A stretch of 33,341 nt of DNA from NCBI RefSeq assembly GCF_900170035.1, contig NZ_LT828554.1, positions 96,557-129,897 on the forward strand, given 5' to 3'. Position numbers and translations under genes: made by a program. Positions 24,293-30,587 of this stretch are shown here, piece by piece (within the stretch, counting starts at the first letter, position 1; each line of letters begins with the position of its first letter). This DNA is from Desulfamplus magnetovallimortis (GTDB lineage Bacteria; Desulfobacterota; Desulfobacteria; Desulfobacterales; Desulfobacteraceae). The notes beneath the pieces are model-generated. The model made no database searches. It saw only the letters and a list, made by a program, of their open reading frames with translations, and was not told where the DNA came from.

Positions 24293-25219
24293 TTACCTGA
24301 GCAATGAAAAGCCCATAACAGCAACACCAAGTTCAAGTTTGTCATGTATGAGATGGTTTTCAGGTATAGCATTTAAAGCCTCTATGCTTAGTCCAAGGGG
24401 GACTCCAGGTGCAGCCACAAGGGTTTCAGGATAAATAAATTCTTTGCCGATGGTATCATCAACAGGGGTTGCTTCAATAATCAAGCGGTGATTTGCCAGC
24501 TCTTTTTTGATATCAGTTGCAACCTCTATATGGTTTTTATGATTGTGGAGAAAGTTTTTGTTTATTTTTGACTTTAAAAGTTGGGCTTTTTTCTCTGCAA
24601 TATCATAAAGTGTAATTTTTGCTCCGAGATTAATAAGCGTTTCTGCTGCACTTTGTCCAACAGGGCCGCAACCCATTACAAGCACATTTGTTCTTGCAAC
24701 CTTTTTTGCCATTATCACATTCGCTCTTTTAAGCCCTTTTGCCATCATCACATCCTCTCTTTCAAACCCTTTTGCCATTAAAGCCAGAGCTGTTGAAAAT
24801 GCCCTTCCTGTGGCTTCGCTGTTGTCAACAACCTTCCTTGTATTGAGGTTTATCCCCACAAAACGGTTGTCATCGGACATCATTATTGCATCTGCTTCGT
24901 CTTCAAATGCTTCTGCTATTCCTGATGAGTCTTTATTTTTAGTTACAGATGCTTTAAAGCCAATGTGTTTTAATATAGCACATACGGTTTCCGAAAATGT
25001 TGATATGATCCCGAGACCGGCGGTTACAGGAACTACTTTGATATTGAAGTTTTTTATATTTTTACCGTTGAAATATCCTTCATTTTTTTCATAGTCGTAA
25101 GAATTGGCAGTCATGGCAATTTCTGCAAGATTACAGCCTGTCTTTGCAAAAAGACTACGATCATAGCTCTCAAGTCCGGTTTCAATATCTTCAATGTCGG
25201 TACTTTTTAATCTTGTCAT
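24293..25219 (-). CDS. pylD: Pyrrolysine biosynthesis dehydrogenase PylD
   Basis: PylD oxidises 3-methylornithyl-lysine so that it cyclises to L-pyrrolysine, the last step of the pathway. I choose the ATG at 25219 (308 residues), which overlaps the pylC stop as ATGA and has AAGGTGG upstream; a GTG at 25228 is the alternative. Family marks: VVPVTAGLGIISTFSETVCA, a Rossmann glycine motif NVLVMGCGPVGQSAAETL (residues 178-195), LIIEATPVDDTI, and the ending LIHDKLELGVAVMGFSLL. Oddities relative to the archaeal protein as I remember it: an insertion near residues 43-60 (YEKNEGYFNGKN) and, at 148-179, three tandem 11-residue units just before the Rossmann motif. The order pylB-C-D is the usual one. 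Confidence 0.92.
   Translation of the reverse strand: MTRLKSTDIEDIETGLESYDRSLFAKTGCNLAEIAMTANSYDYEKNEGYFNGKNIKNFNIKVVPVTAGLGIISTFSETVCAILKHIGFKASVTKNKDSSGIAEAFEDEADAIMMSDDNRFVGINLNTRKVVDNSEATGRAFSTALALMAKGFEREDVMMAKGLKRANVIMAKKVARTNVLVMGCGPVGQSAAETLINLGAKITLYDIAEKKAQLLKSKINKNFLHNHKNHIEVATDIKKELANHRLIIEATPVDDTIGKEFIYPETLVAAPGVPLGLSIEALNAIPENHLIHDKLELGVAVMGFSLLR
24698..24796 (-). repeat. 33-bp tandem repeat (2-3 units) inside pylD
   Basis: Units 24698-24730 and 24731-24763 are similar throughout; a third, 24764-24796, is similar for its first half. The plus-strand word CTTTTGCCAT recurs each 33 bases. In protein: MAKGFEREDVM, MAKGLKRANVI, MAKKVARTNVL. The frame is preserved. Confidence 0.8.
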
Positions 25220-26562
25220 TTTAACCACCTTTGTATGGAATCAATGCAGGCGTTTCTTTTATTTTGAACGTCTTTATTTGAATTGCCGCAAAAAATCAAA
25301 GTCGCCACAAATTGTGAAGCATCTTCTCTGAAATCAGTAATGGCCTCGTCAGCACCAAAAAAGTCTGTAATAAGATATAGCGGGGTTCCTGTTGACATTA
25401 TGTGTTCTCCACAGAACTCGATTGAGCTTACGGTTTTCTTTTGTAAATCATATGATTTTTGTAAGTTGTATAAGGCATCTAATGAAGCATATTTTTTATC
25501 TCGATTCTGTTTTTCAATGTGTTGCCCTGTATTAACTTTGATGTGTTCATATATGACATGTTTTTTTGATGCTTTACTCTGGATTGCTGTTGATGCTCCA
25601 CAACTTTTTTTAATTGTTGGCAGATGGCTGTTAACAAAAATTTCCCCCAGCATTTCGACCATATTGATTCCGGTGGAGTGAAAAACCGCTGTTGGTGTCT
25701 GACTTGGCAGACGTGCGTCAATCTCAAGAACCTTGAGTCTGTTTTCATGGAGAATCACTTCAACATCCATAATACCTTTAAGATTAAGTGACTTTGCAAT
25801 GGAGATACTTATATTTTCAAAGGATTCAACAAGATGCAAAGGAATATCAACAGGGGATGTAACCCGACAGCAATCATAAAGGTCGTCCATGAAAAGCTCT
25901 GTTATCTCAAGAGCCCTGTAATTTCCATTAAATCCCATGACCTCAATTGAGTATGAAGGGCCGTCTATATACTGCTGAATAACAGGAAGTTCGGTTGATG
26001 ATTCAAGATTTATGTATGATTGGAACTCTTTTGCTGATTTTAAAATTGTGATTCCTTTGCTCCCGCTTGCATTGTCTGGTTTGCCAATGGCCGGAAAACC
26101 GCAGTGAGGCCATGGGATAGGGGCAGGGATGCCAATGTCTGCAAAAAGTTTGTCAGACTCTTTTTTGGATGATGATACAGCATATGCTTCTGGTGAAAAA
26201 GCAAGCGGAATATTATGCTCATCTGCAAAGATGGTAAGAGCATCAAGCGCTTGTTTGTTTTCAAGTGCCGGAAGGATAAAATCAGCATTTTGGAAGGCTT
26301 TTTTTATTGTAATTTGAGTATCTTTTTTAACTGCATTTTGAGTGCCTTCTGTTGTTGTAATTTCATTGGGTTTTCTAACTTTTTTGATAAAGCCCCCTGC
26401 TCTTGTCAACTCTTTTAAATCAAGCTCAATAAATTTGTGGCATAATCCTGATGCCGGCGGGCGGGGTTGTTTGTCAATTACAGTTACATGCCATCCGGCT
26501 TTCAGGGCAAGATATGCAGCTTCAACACCCTGGAGATTCCCTCCTGCAATTACAATTTTCAT
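25216..26562 (-). CDS. pylC: 3-methylornithine:L-lysine ligase PylC
   Basis: PylC joins D-3-methylornithine made by PylB to the side-chain amine of lysine using ATP. This 448-residue protein is an ATP-grasp ligase: N-terminal Rossmann-like part (MKIVIAGGNLQGVEAAYLAL, VTVIDKQPRPPASGLCHKF), the glycine-rich ATP loop DNASGSKGITIL, EVMGFNGNYRALEITELFMD, and the metal-binding end LKGIMDVEVILHENRLKVLE followed by IDARLPSQTP. Archaeal PylC has about 360 residues; the extra length lies in an 8-residue repeat stretch (about 63-90) and in a Lys/Gln-rich loop near 325-390 that includes YNLQKS YDLQKK. Both are in frame and outside the core motifs. It sits between pylB and pylD. Confidence 0.92.
   Translation of the reverse strand: MKIVIAGGNLQGVEAAYLALKAGWHVTVIDKQPRPPASGLCHKFIELDLKELTRAGGFIKKVRKPNEITTTEGTQNAVKKDTQITIKKAFQNADFILPALENKQALDALTIFADEHNIPLAFSPEAYAVSSSKKESDKLFADIGIPAPIPWPHCGFPAIGKPDNASGSKGITILKSAKEFQSYINLESSTELPVIQQYIDGPSYSIEVMGFNGNYRALEITELFMDDLYDCCRVTSPVDIPLHLVESFENISISIAKSLNLKGIMDVEVILHENRLKVLEIDARLPSQTPTAVFHSTGINMVEMLGEIFVNSHLPTIKKSCGASTAIQSKASKKHVIYEHIKVNTGQHIEKQNRDKKYASLDALYNLQKSYDLQKKTVSSIEFCGEHIMSTGTPLYLITDFFGADEAITDFREDASQFVATLIFCGNSNKDVQNKRNACIDSIQRWLK
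26303..26374 (-). repeat. 24-bp degenerate tandem repeat (3 units) inside pylC
   Basis: Three plus-strand units of 24 bases: the first has TTTATTGTAATTTGAGTATC, the second TTAACTGCATTTTGAGTGCC, the third GTTGTTGTAATTTCATTGGG, aligned without gaps. In protein these give 8-residue units KPNEITTT, EGTQNAVK and KDTQITIK. They are more diverged than the pylB units. Confidence 0.5.
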
Positions 26563-26580
26563 TTAATTTTTTCCGCCTTT

Positions 26581-26646
26581 TTTACCGTGAAAATGGATAC
26601 AAATTTTTATGTTATGGGGTGGCTGAATGACAGGCATGTCCGTTTA
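26581..26646 (+). repeat. TTTACCGT dispersed repeat, copy 7 (overlaps the pylB end)
   Basis: It reads TTTACCGTGAAAATGGATAC, then TTATGGGGTGGCTGAATGAC, ending GGCATGTCCGTTTAC. Its TTTACCGT end is about 19 bases before the pylC start. The other end encodes the last dozen residues of PylB (NGHACHSATP and stop). Confidence 0.88.
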
Positions 26647-28000
26647 CAGTGAAAAGATCCGCATCATTTTGGTGGGCAGATAAGGTTGGGTAATTTTCTA
26701 CATAAAGGCTTGTTTTGTTATATTTTTTTGGAGAATCATTTAATGGCTTTGTAATGCATGAAGAGAGTTTTCTCATGGAAATCCAGTGATTGAAATCATC
26801 ACATGAAGCAGGAACAAGCGAACATTCTTCCAGAACAGGCAGGATGCTTTCAGGTGTTCGTCTGGCATCTTCAATGTCAAGGGATGAGTGAGCAACTCCT
26901 GCAAGACCTTTTCCAGGGGGTACAAGGGATGTGACAACATTTGCACCTGCATTAAGTCTTTGTCTTAGGCCTGAAAGGCCATCAATATCAAGGGATGCAG
27001 GAATCAGTCTGTCAGGAAAAAGGGTTCTCATTACAGATATTGTTAAAAGCTCTTTTTGAGGGTCAACATATGGATGACGCTCCAGAGGAGTGCCATTTTG
27101 GGGTATAAATGTCATGGATCTTGTCTGGTCAGCATCCATTGACTTCATTTCAAACAGGGAATTTACAGTATCGTCAATAGTATCTCCTATGCCGCTTAAA
27201 AGTCCCTCTTCAATCAGTAATCCCGCTTTTTTTGCATAAAGTTTGCTGTTATAACGTTCGTCATAATCCTGATCTTTACGAATTTTTTCAAAAAGGCTTC
27301 TGTTATGGGTTTCCTGGTAGCATGCATAAAAGGCTGCTCCTGCATTTTTGAAATCCGACATAAGTTCAACAGGAATTTTCCCAAGTGATATCATGACAGG
27401 AAGGCCGGTCTTTGCATGGATTGATGATACCATATCCACAACTGTTTTCATTCCATCTGGCTGTTGATTGCCCATCCACTCATGGTGATGTTTGTTCATG
27501 GCTTCATGGAGGTGCTTGTTCGTGCTTTCATGGAGGTGTTTGTACGTGTTTTCATGGAGGTGTTTGTACGTGTTTTCATGGAGGTCATTGTTAATGTTTT
27601 CATGCTGGCTGTAAAATTTCAAATCCTCTCCCATGGTAAGATCAATCAGATGAACTCCGGAATCAGCCATATGACAAGCTGTTTCAATTACCTCTTCAGG
27701 TGTTTTTCTGTAGCGTACAAGGCCCTTGTTTGATTTTCTGAAATGGCAAAATGTACAGTTGTTTCTACAATGAGTGCTGAAATAGATAAACCCATACATA
27801 AATACCTTGTTTCCAAAATGTCGTTTTCTTATTGTTCTGGCAACTCTTTTCAGAAGTTGAATCTCTTCTTGTTTCTTCAGAGAGAGAAGAAAAGTTGTTT
27901 CAATCATATCAGGTGTTTTACCGGACATTATTTTGTTTAGTATTAATTCAAGCATATCCCGGGCTTTGTACCTGGGATCACTGTATTCTACCTGAAACAT
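26612..28000 (-). CDS. pylB: Radical SAM methylornithine synthase PylB
   Basis: PylB rearranges L-lysine to (3R)-3-methyl-D-ornithine, the first step of pyrrolysine synthesis. The 462-residue protein has the radical SAM cluster motif CRNNCTFC (C78, C82, C85), then LVRYRKTPEEVIETACHMAD and LIDLTMGEDLKFYS, as in known PylB proteins, and later SLGKIPVELMSDFKNAG, QTRSMTFIPQNGTPLER and VTSLVPPGKGLAGVAHSSLD. Archaeal PylB has about 350 residues. The surplus is a His-rich insertion of 8-residue repeats at about 134-178 and an unusual tail after WISMRKLSS, the end of which is translated from a dispersed repeat. The catalytic residues look intact. It is the first gene of pylBCD. Confidence 0.93.
   Translation of the reverse strand: MFQVEYSDPRYKARDMLELILNKIMSGKTPDMIETTFLLSLKKQEEIQLLKRVARTIRKRHFGNKVFMYGFIYFSTHCRNNCTFCHFRKSNKGLVRYRKTPEEVIETACHMADSGVHLIDLTMGEDLKFYSQHENINNDLHENTYKHLHENTYKHLHESTNKHLHEAMNKHHHEWMGNQQPDGMKTVVDMVSSIHAKTGLPVMISLGKIPVELMSDFKNAGAAFYACYQETHNRSLFEKIRKDQDYDERYNSKLYAKKAGLLIEEGLLSGIGDTIDDTVNSLFEMKSMDADQTRSMTFIPQNGTPLERHPYVDPQKELLTISVMRTLFPDRLIPASLDIDGLSGLRQRLNAGANVVTSLVPPGKGLAGVAHSSLDIEDARRTPESILPVLEECSLVPASCDDFNHWISMRKLSSCITKPLNDSPKKYNKTSLYVENYPTLSAHQNDADLFTVNGHACHSATP
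27479..27598 (-). repeat. 24-bp tandem repeat (5 units) inside pylB
   Basis: Units 27479-27502, 27503-27526, 27527-27550, 27551-27574 and 27575-27598; the third and fourth are identical. The plus-strand unit starts TTCATGGAGGTG. It encodes LHENTYKH-type octapeptides rich in His, Asn and Glu, continuing in degenerate form beyond 27598. Confidence 0.92.
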
Positions 28001-28284
28001 TTATTTTACTCCAAATGGGTAATAATCTGTTCGTTTATGCAGCAGAAAAAAAAATCATATTTGAAACAGATTGTCGAAGGTTTTCTTCATTTTTTTCATA
28101 TTAATGTTGATATCCAGTTTTCAATTTTGCAAAAGTGTAAAGTAATCATGAAACATAGCAGATAATCAAGTTGATTATAATCATCAACATATAAATGACA
28201 AACAAAAAGTGCATGCCCTGGTGGTATATCAGATACGTTTTCATGGTGAAGTTGATTTATATATGGTAGAATTTTTTATTTCTG

Positions 28285-28367
28285 CATTTTTGGGGGTTGG
28301 TTCTAACTTCAGACACCCTCTCAAAAATTATCATTGGCCGAAATTAGAACCAACTCCCATTTTTGAG
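28285..28367. repeat. Long imperfect inverted repeat
   Basis: Arms of about 28 bases: GTTGGTTCTAACTTCAG on the left and CCGAAATTAGAACCAAC on the right, extended by AT-rich ends (CATTTTTGGGG and CCCATTTTTGAG). The loop is about 25 bases. It may be a small mobile element or a terminator. The rest of 28001-28534 shows no tRNA (pylT was looked for) and no gene. Confidence 0.7.
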
Positions 28368-28534
28368 TAACTGCACGGCTGTTAGATTACATCAAGTATT
28401 ATGTCGCAGATCATAGGGATACAGAGCCTCTTTTGGGATTGTTGGAATCTTCAGTTCCCGATGAGGCAAAAGATGCCCTGGAGGATGAAACCATGCGGCC
28501 TCATTTTGCCGAAACCCTTGAAGGTGGAGTGATT

Positions 28535-29755
28535 ATGATAAAGGAAATTACTGTTGGAAACTGGAAAAGTTTCGAAAATGCAACATTTTATATTGATCCC
28601 CTGACGATACTGATCGGGGCAAATGCAAGCGGTAAATCAAATTTACTGGATACCTTTCTTTTTTTGATGAGGATTGCTTCAAATTTTTCCATTTCACAAG
28701 CAATTAATGGAGACGTCAATTTGTTGCCAATTCGGGGCGGTTTTGAATGGGTTTGCCGCAAGCCGTATGATAAATTTACAATTACGGTGATTACTGAAAA
28801 ATCAGAAAAACAGGATTATCAATATGTAATTAATTGTAAAGTGAACGATGCAAAAGTAGATGTTTCTTATGAGGCACTGTCAATCCTGACACAGTCTGGA
28901 AAAAAAAAGCAGATCAGAGAGAAGTTTCTATTCAAAACAGCAGAAGATGAATCAGATTCACCGGGCTTGCCCACCTATTTTAATACGGGCACACAAGGCC
29001 GAGGAAAACGAATCGACTTGAATCGCTCACACGCCATTTTATTCCAGGCGGAAACGCTTAATCTCCGAAAAGAGGTCGTTGATGCGGTCAAAAAAATATT
29101 GAATGAATTGCGGTCAATATTTGTATTTGATCCGATTCCAAGCCACATGCGGGATTACAAACCGTTTGCTGATACGCTCCAATCCGACGGTTCCAATATT
29201 GCCGGTGTCCTTGCGGGTTTGGAGAGTCAGAGGAAAGAAGAGGTAGAAAAAGCGCTGACACATTACCTGAAAGACTTGCCGGAAAAAGATGTCAAACGGG
29301 TATGGACTGAGCCGGTGGGTAAATTTAAAACCGATGCCATGCTTTATTGCGAAGAAGGCTGGGGAACTGAAAAATATGAAGTGGATGCCCGGGGCATGTC
29401 TGACGGCACGTTGCGTTACCTGGCCATTGTAACTGCACTTTTGACCAGAAAAGAGGAGAGTTTGCTGATTATTGAGGAAATTGATAACGGCCTGCATCCA
29501 TCAAGGGCAAAAATTTTGATTGATATGTTGAAAACACTGGGACTAAAGCGAAGTATAGATGTTGTTGTAACAACGCACAATCCCGCCCTGCTGGATGCAT
29601 TTGGCAACACAATGGTTCCTTTCATCACCGTTGCACATCCTGAGGAGCGGACGGGTTCCAGCCTTCTCAGGCAACTTGAAGATATTGAACAGTTACCCAA
29701 ACTGATGGCAGGCGGAACCATCGGCAGGTTGTCAACCGAAGGGGTTTCAATGTAG
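28535..29755 (+). CDS. OLD-like AAA ATPase (AAA_21 type)
   Basis: I start at the ATG 28535 (MIKEITVGNWKSFENATFYI), 406 residues, as family members begin this way; the frame is open to 28367 and reads through TEPLLGLLESSVPDEAKDAL, possibly part of a lost gene. It is an ABC/SMC-like ATPase: Walker A GANASGKS (28-35), signature-like ARGMSDGTLRYLAIVTALL, Walker B LLIIEEIDNGLHPSRAK, and H-loop VVTTHNPALLDAF. No TOPRIM nuclease domain is fused. Such ATPases often work with a small second gene in phage defence or DNA repair. Here only about 30 residues of frame follow, so it may be an orphan. The stop is TAG. Confidence 0.85.
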   Translation: MIKEITVGNWKSFENATFYIDPLTILIGANASGKSNLLDTFLFLMRIASNFSISQAINGDVNLLPIRGGFEWVCRKPYDKFTITVITEKSEKQDYQYVINCKVNDAKVDVSYEALSILTQSGKKKQIREKFLFKTAEDESDSPGLPTYFNTGTQGRGKRIDLNRSHAILFQAETLNLRKEVVDAVKKILNELRSIFVFDPIPSHMRDYKPFADTLQSDGSNIAGVLAGLESQRKEEVEKALTHYLKDLPEKDVKRVWTEPVGKFKTDAMLYCEEGWGTEKYEVDARGMSDGTLRYLAIVTALLTRKEESLLIIEEIDNGLHPSRAKILIDMLKTLGLKRSIDVVVTTHNPALLDAFGNTMVPFITVAHPEERTGSSLLRQLEDIEQLPKLMAGGTIGRLSTEGVSM

Positions 29756-29907
29756 AGATATTTACTGGAGATCAAGGATTGAAGTCTTATGAACCGGCGC
29801 AACCTGAAGAAGTTCCACGACGGAGAAAAAGACGATGATGACAATAAAAACGAAGCTACTTGTGTATTGTCAGCATTAATGCTTATAATTGATTGTTTTT
29901 ATTAATA
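29756..29907 (+). other. Short gap after the ATPase, possible truncated partner
   Basis: Directly after the TAG, the frame reads RYLLEIKD and stops at TGA. Another frame has FTGDQGLKSYEPAQPEEVPR, ending in a basic run. An ATG at 29790 gives about 30 residues rich in Asp and Asn. None is a convincing gene; together they could be the stump of a companion gene. Confidence 0.25.
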
Positions 29908-30216
29908 TTAAGCTGACTTCGATACAATCTTGAACACTGCTTGCGCGATTCTGCCATCCTTGCATCCCGGGCATTTGCCAGGTTTTTTAAAACTGTTCCT
30001 TTTCTTGAATTGAAATCCGCAACTCAGGCAATAATATGGGTCAATATGTAATTTTTTGTTTTGGTTTTTGACAGATTTTTCTATGGATGCCAGATGATAA
30101 GAGACATCTTTTTCACTGATACCAACATCCTGGGAAATATCCCGTGCAGTTGACGGAGAGTTTTCAAGAAGAGTTATTATTTGCTGCCTGATTGTTTGCA
30201 TACTTTCATTGTTCAT
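29908..30216 (-). CDS. HTH and zinc-ribbon transcriptional regulator (COG3357-like)
   Basis: A 102-residue DNA-binding protein. Residues 8-48 form a winged-helix-type HTH (TIRQQIITLLENSPSTARDI, then SQDVGISEKDVSYHLASIEK), and the C-terminal half is a zinc ribbon with C63-x-x-C66 and C82-x-x-C85 (YYCLSCGFQF; GKCPGCKDG). This combination matches small predicted regulators of the COG3357 type; their targets are unknown. The start at 30216 is adjacent to a TTTACCGT repeat and has no good ribosome site; MQTIRQQ at 30201 is an alternative. The next gene upstream on the same strand is about 75 bases away, so they may be co-transcribed. Confidence 0.82.
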   Translation of the reverse strand: MNNESMQTIRQQIITLLENSPSTARDISQDVGISEKDVSYHLASIEKSVKNQNKKLHIDPYYCLSCGFQFKKRNSFKKPGKCPGCKDGRIAQAVFKIVSKSA

Positions 30217-30221
30217 TTTTC

Positions 30222-30281
30222 TTTACCGTGAAACTATCTATATTTTGGGTTTCGGGGTGCGCCGGAATTCAGCCATGAACA
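30222..30281 (+). repeat. TTTACCGT dispersed repeat, copy 8 (diverged)
   Basis: It reads TTTACCGTGAAACTATCTAT, then TTTCGGGGTGCGCCGGAATT and CAGCCATGAAC. It is the most diverged full copy, but word order is kept. The TTTACCGT end is 5 bases before the regulator's ATG. Confidence 0.65.
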
Positions 30282-30289
30282 TTTTCCCT

Positions 30290-30559
30290 TCAAAAGCCTC
30301 CTGTTTTTTCCTTTAATATTGCATTAAGCCCACCATCATCTGCAATAAGATCTATACCACTCACTGTAATTTGAAAAAGAAAAAAATCCACATCTCCCCT
30401 TATAAGCCCATGGTCGTGGAGATAATGAAGATTAATATTAAAATCAGGATCTTCATGGGTATATAGGCTCTCTTTCAACTTTGAAATATCCACGCTTGCT
30501 GGATAACTCTGCTTTAGCTTTTCAAGGATTTTCAGTTGTAGTTTTCTGTCAGGGAACAT
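30290..30559 (-). CDS. Small protein of unknown function, winged-helix-like
   Basis: An 89-residue protein starting MFPDRKLQLKILEKLKQSYP, with AAGGA about 8 bases upstream of the ATG. The pattern, helix (LQLKILEKL), then PASVDISKL, then INLHYLHDHGLIRGDVDF, and a strand pair ending ITVSGIDLIADDG, resembles a winged helix of the kind found in small phage or regulatory proteins, where a later TxxGxDLL segment is common. I do not assign a function. It is on the same strand as the zinc-ribbon regulator and lies 28 bases after the membrane protein gene, so the three may form one operon. Confidence 0.7.
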   Translation of the reverse strand: MFPDRKLQLKILEKLKQSYPASVDISKLKESLYTHEDPDFNINLHYLHDHGLIRGDVDFFLFQITVSGIDLIADDGGLNAILKEKTGGF

Positions 30560-30587
30560 ATCAGTATTTCCTTAGCTTCAAAAGAGA

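Noticed and set aside
25060-25100. Ninth TTTACCGT repeat inside pylD (TTTTTACCGTTGAAATATCC)
   Set aside because: Similarity fades after about 30 bases and the stretch is coding. It falls in a small PylD insertion, so it is worth a look, but I do not count it.
27479-27598. CRISPR-like array
   Set aside because: The 24-base units are directly adjacent, without spacers, and in frame with a gene.
27412-27733. Plus-strand frames with CSCFHGGVCTCFHGG or FVRVFMEV repeats
   Set aside because: They are shadows of the pylB tandem repeats; the PylB frame has clear homology on both sides.
28001-28534. Possible pylT (tRNA-Pyl) in the gap upstream of pylB
   Set aside because: No cloverleaf, CTCTAAA anticodon region or acceptor stem could be read on either strand; the only strong structure is the inverted repeat at 28285-28367.
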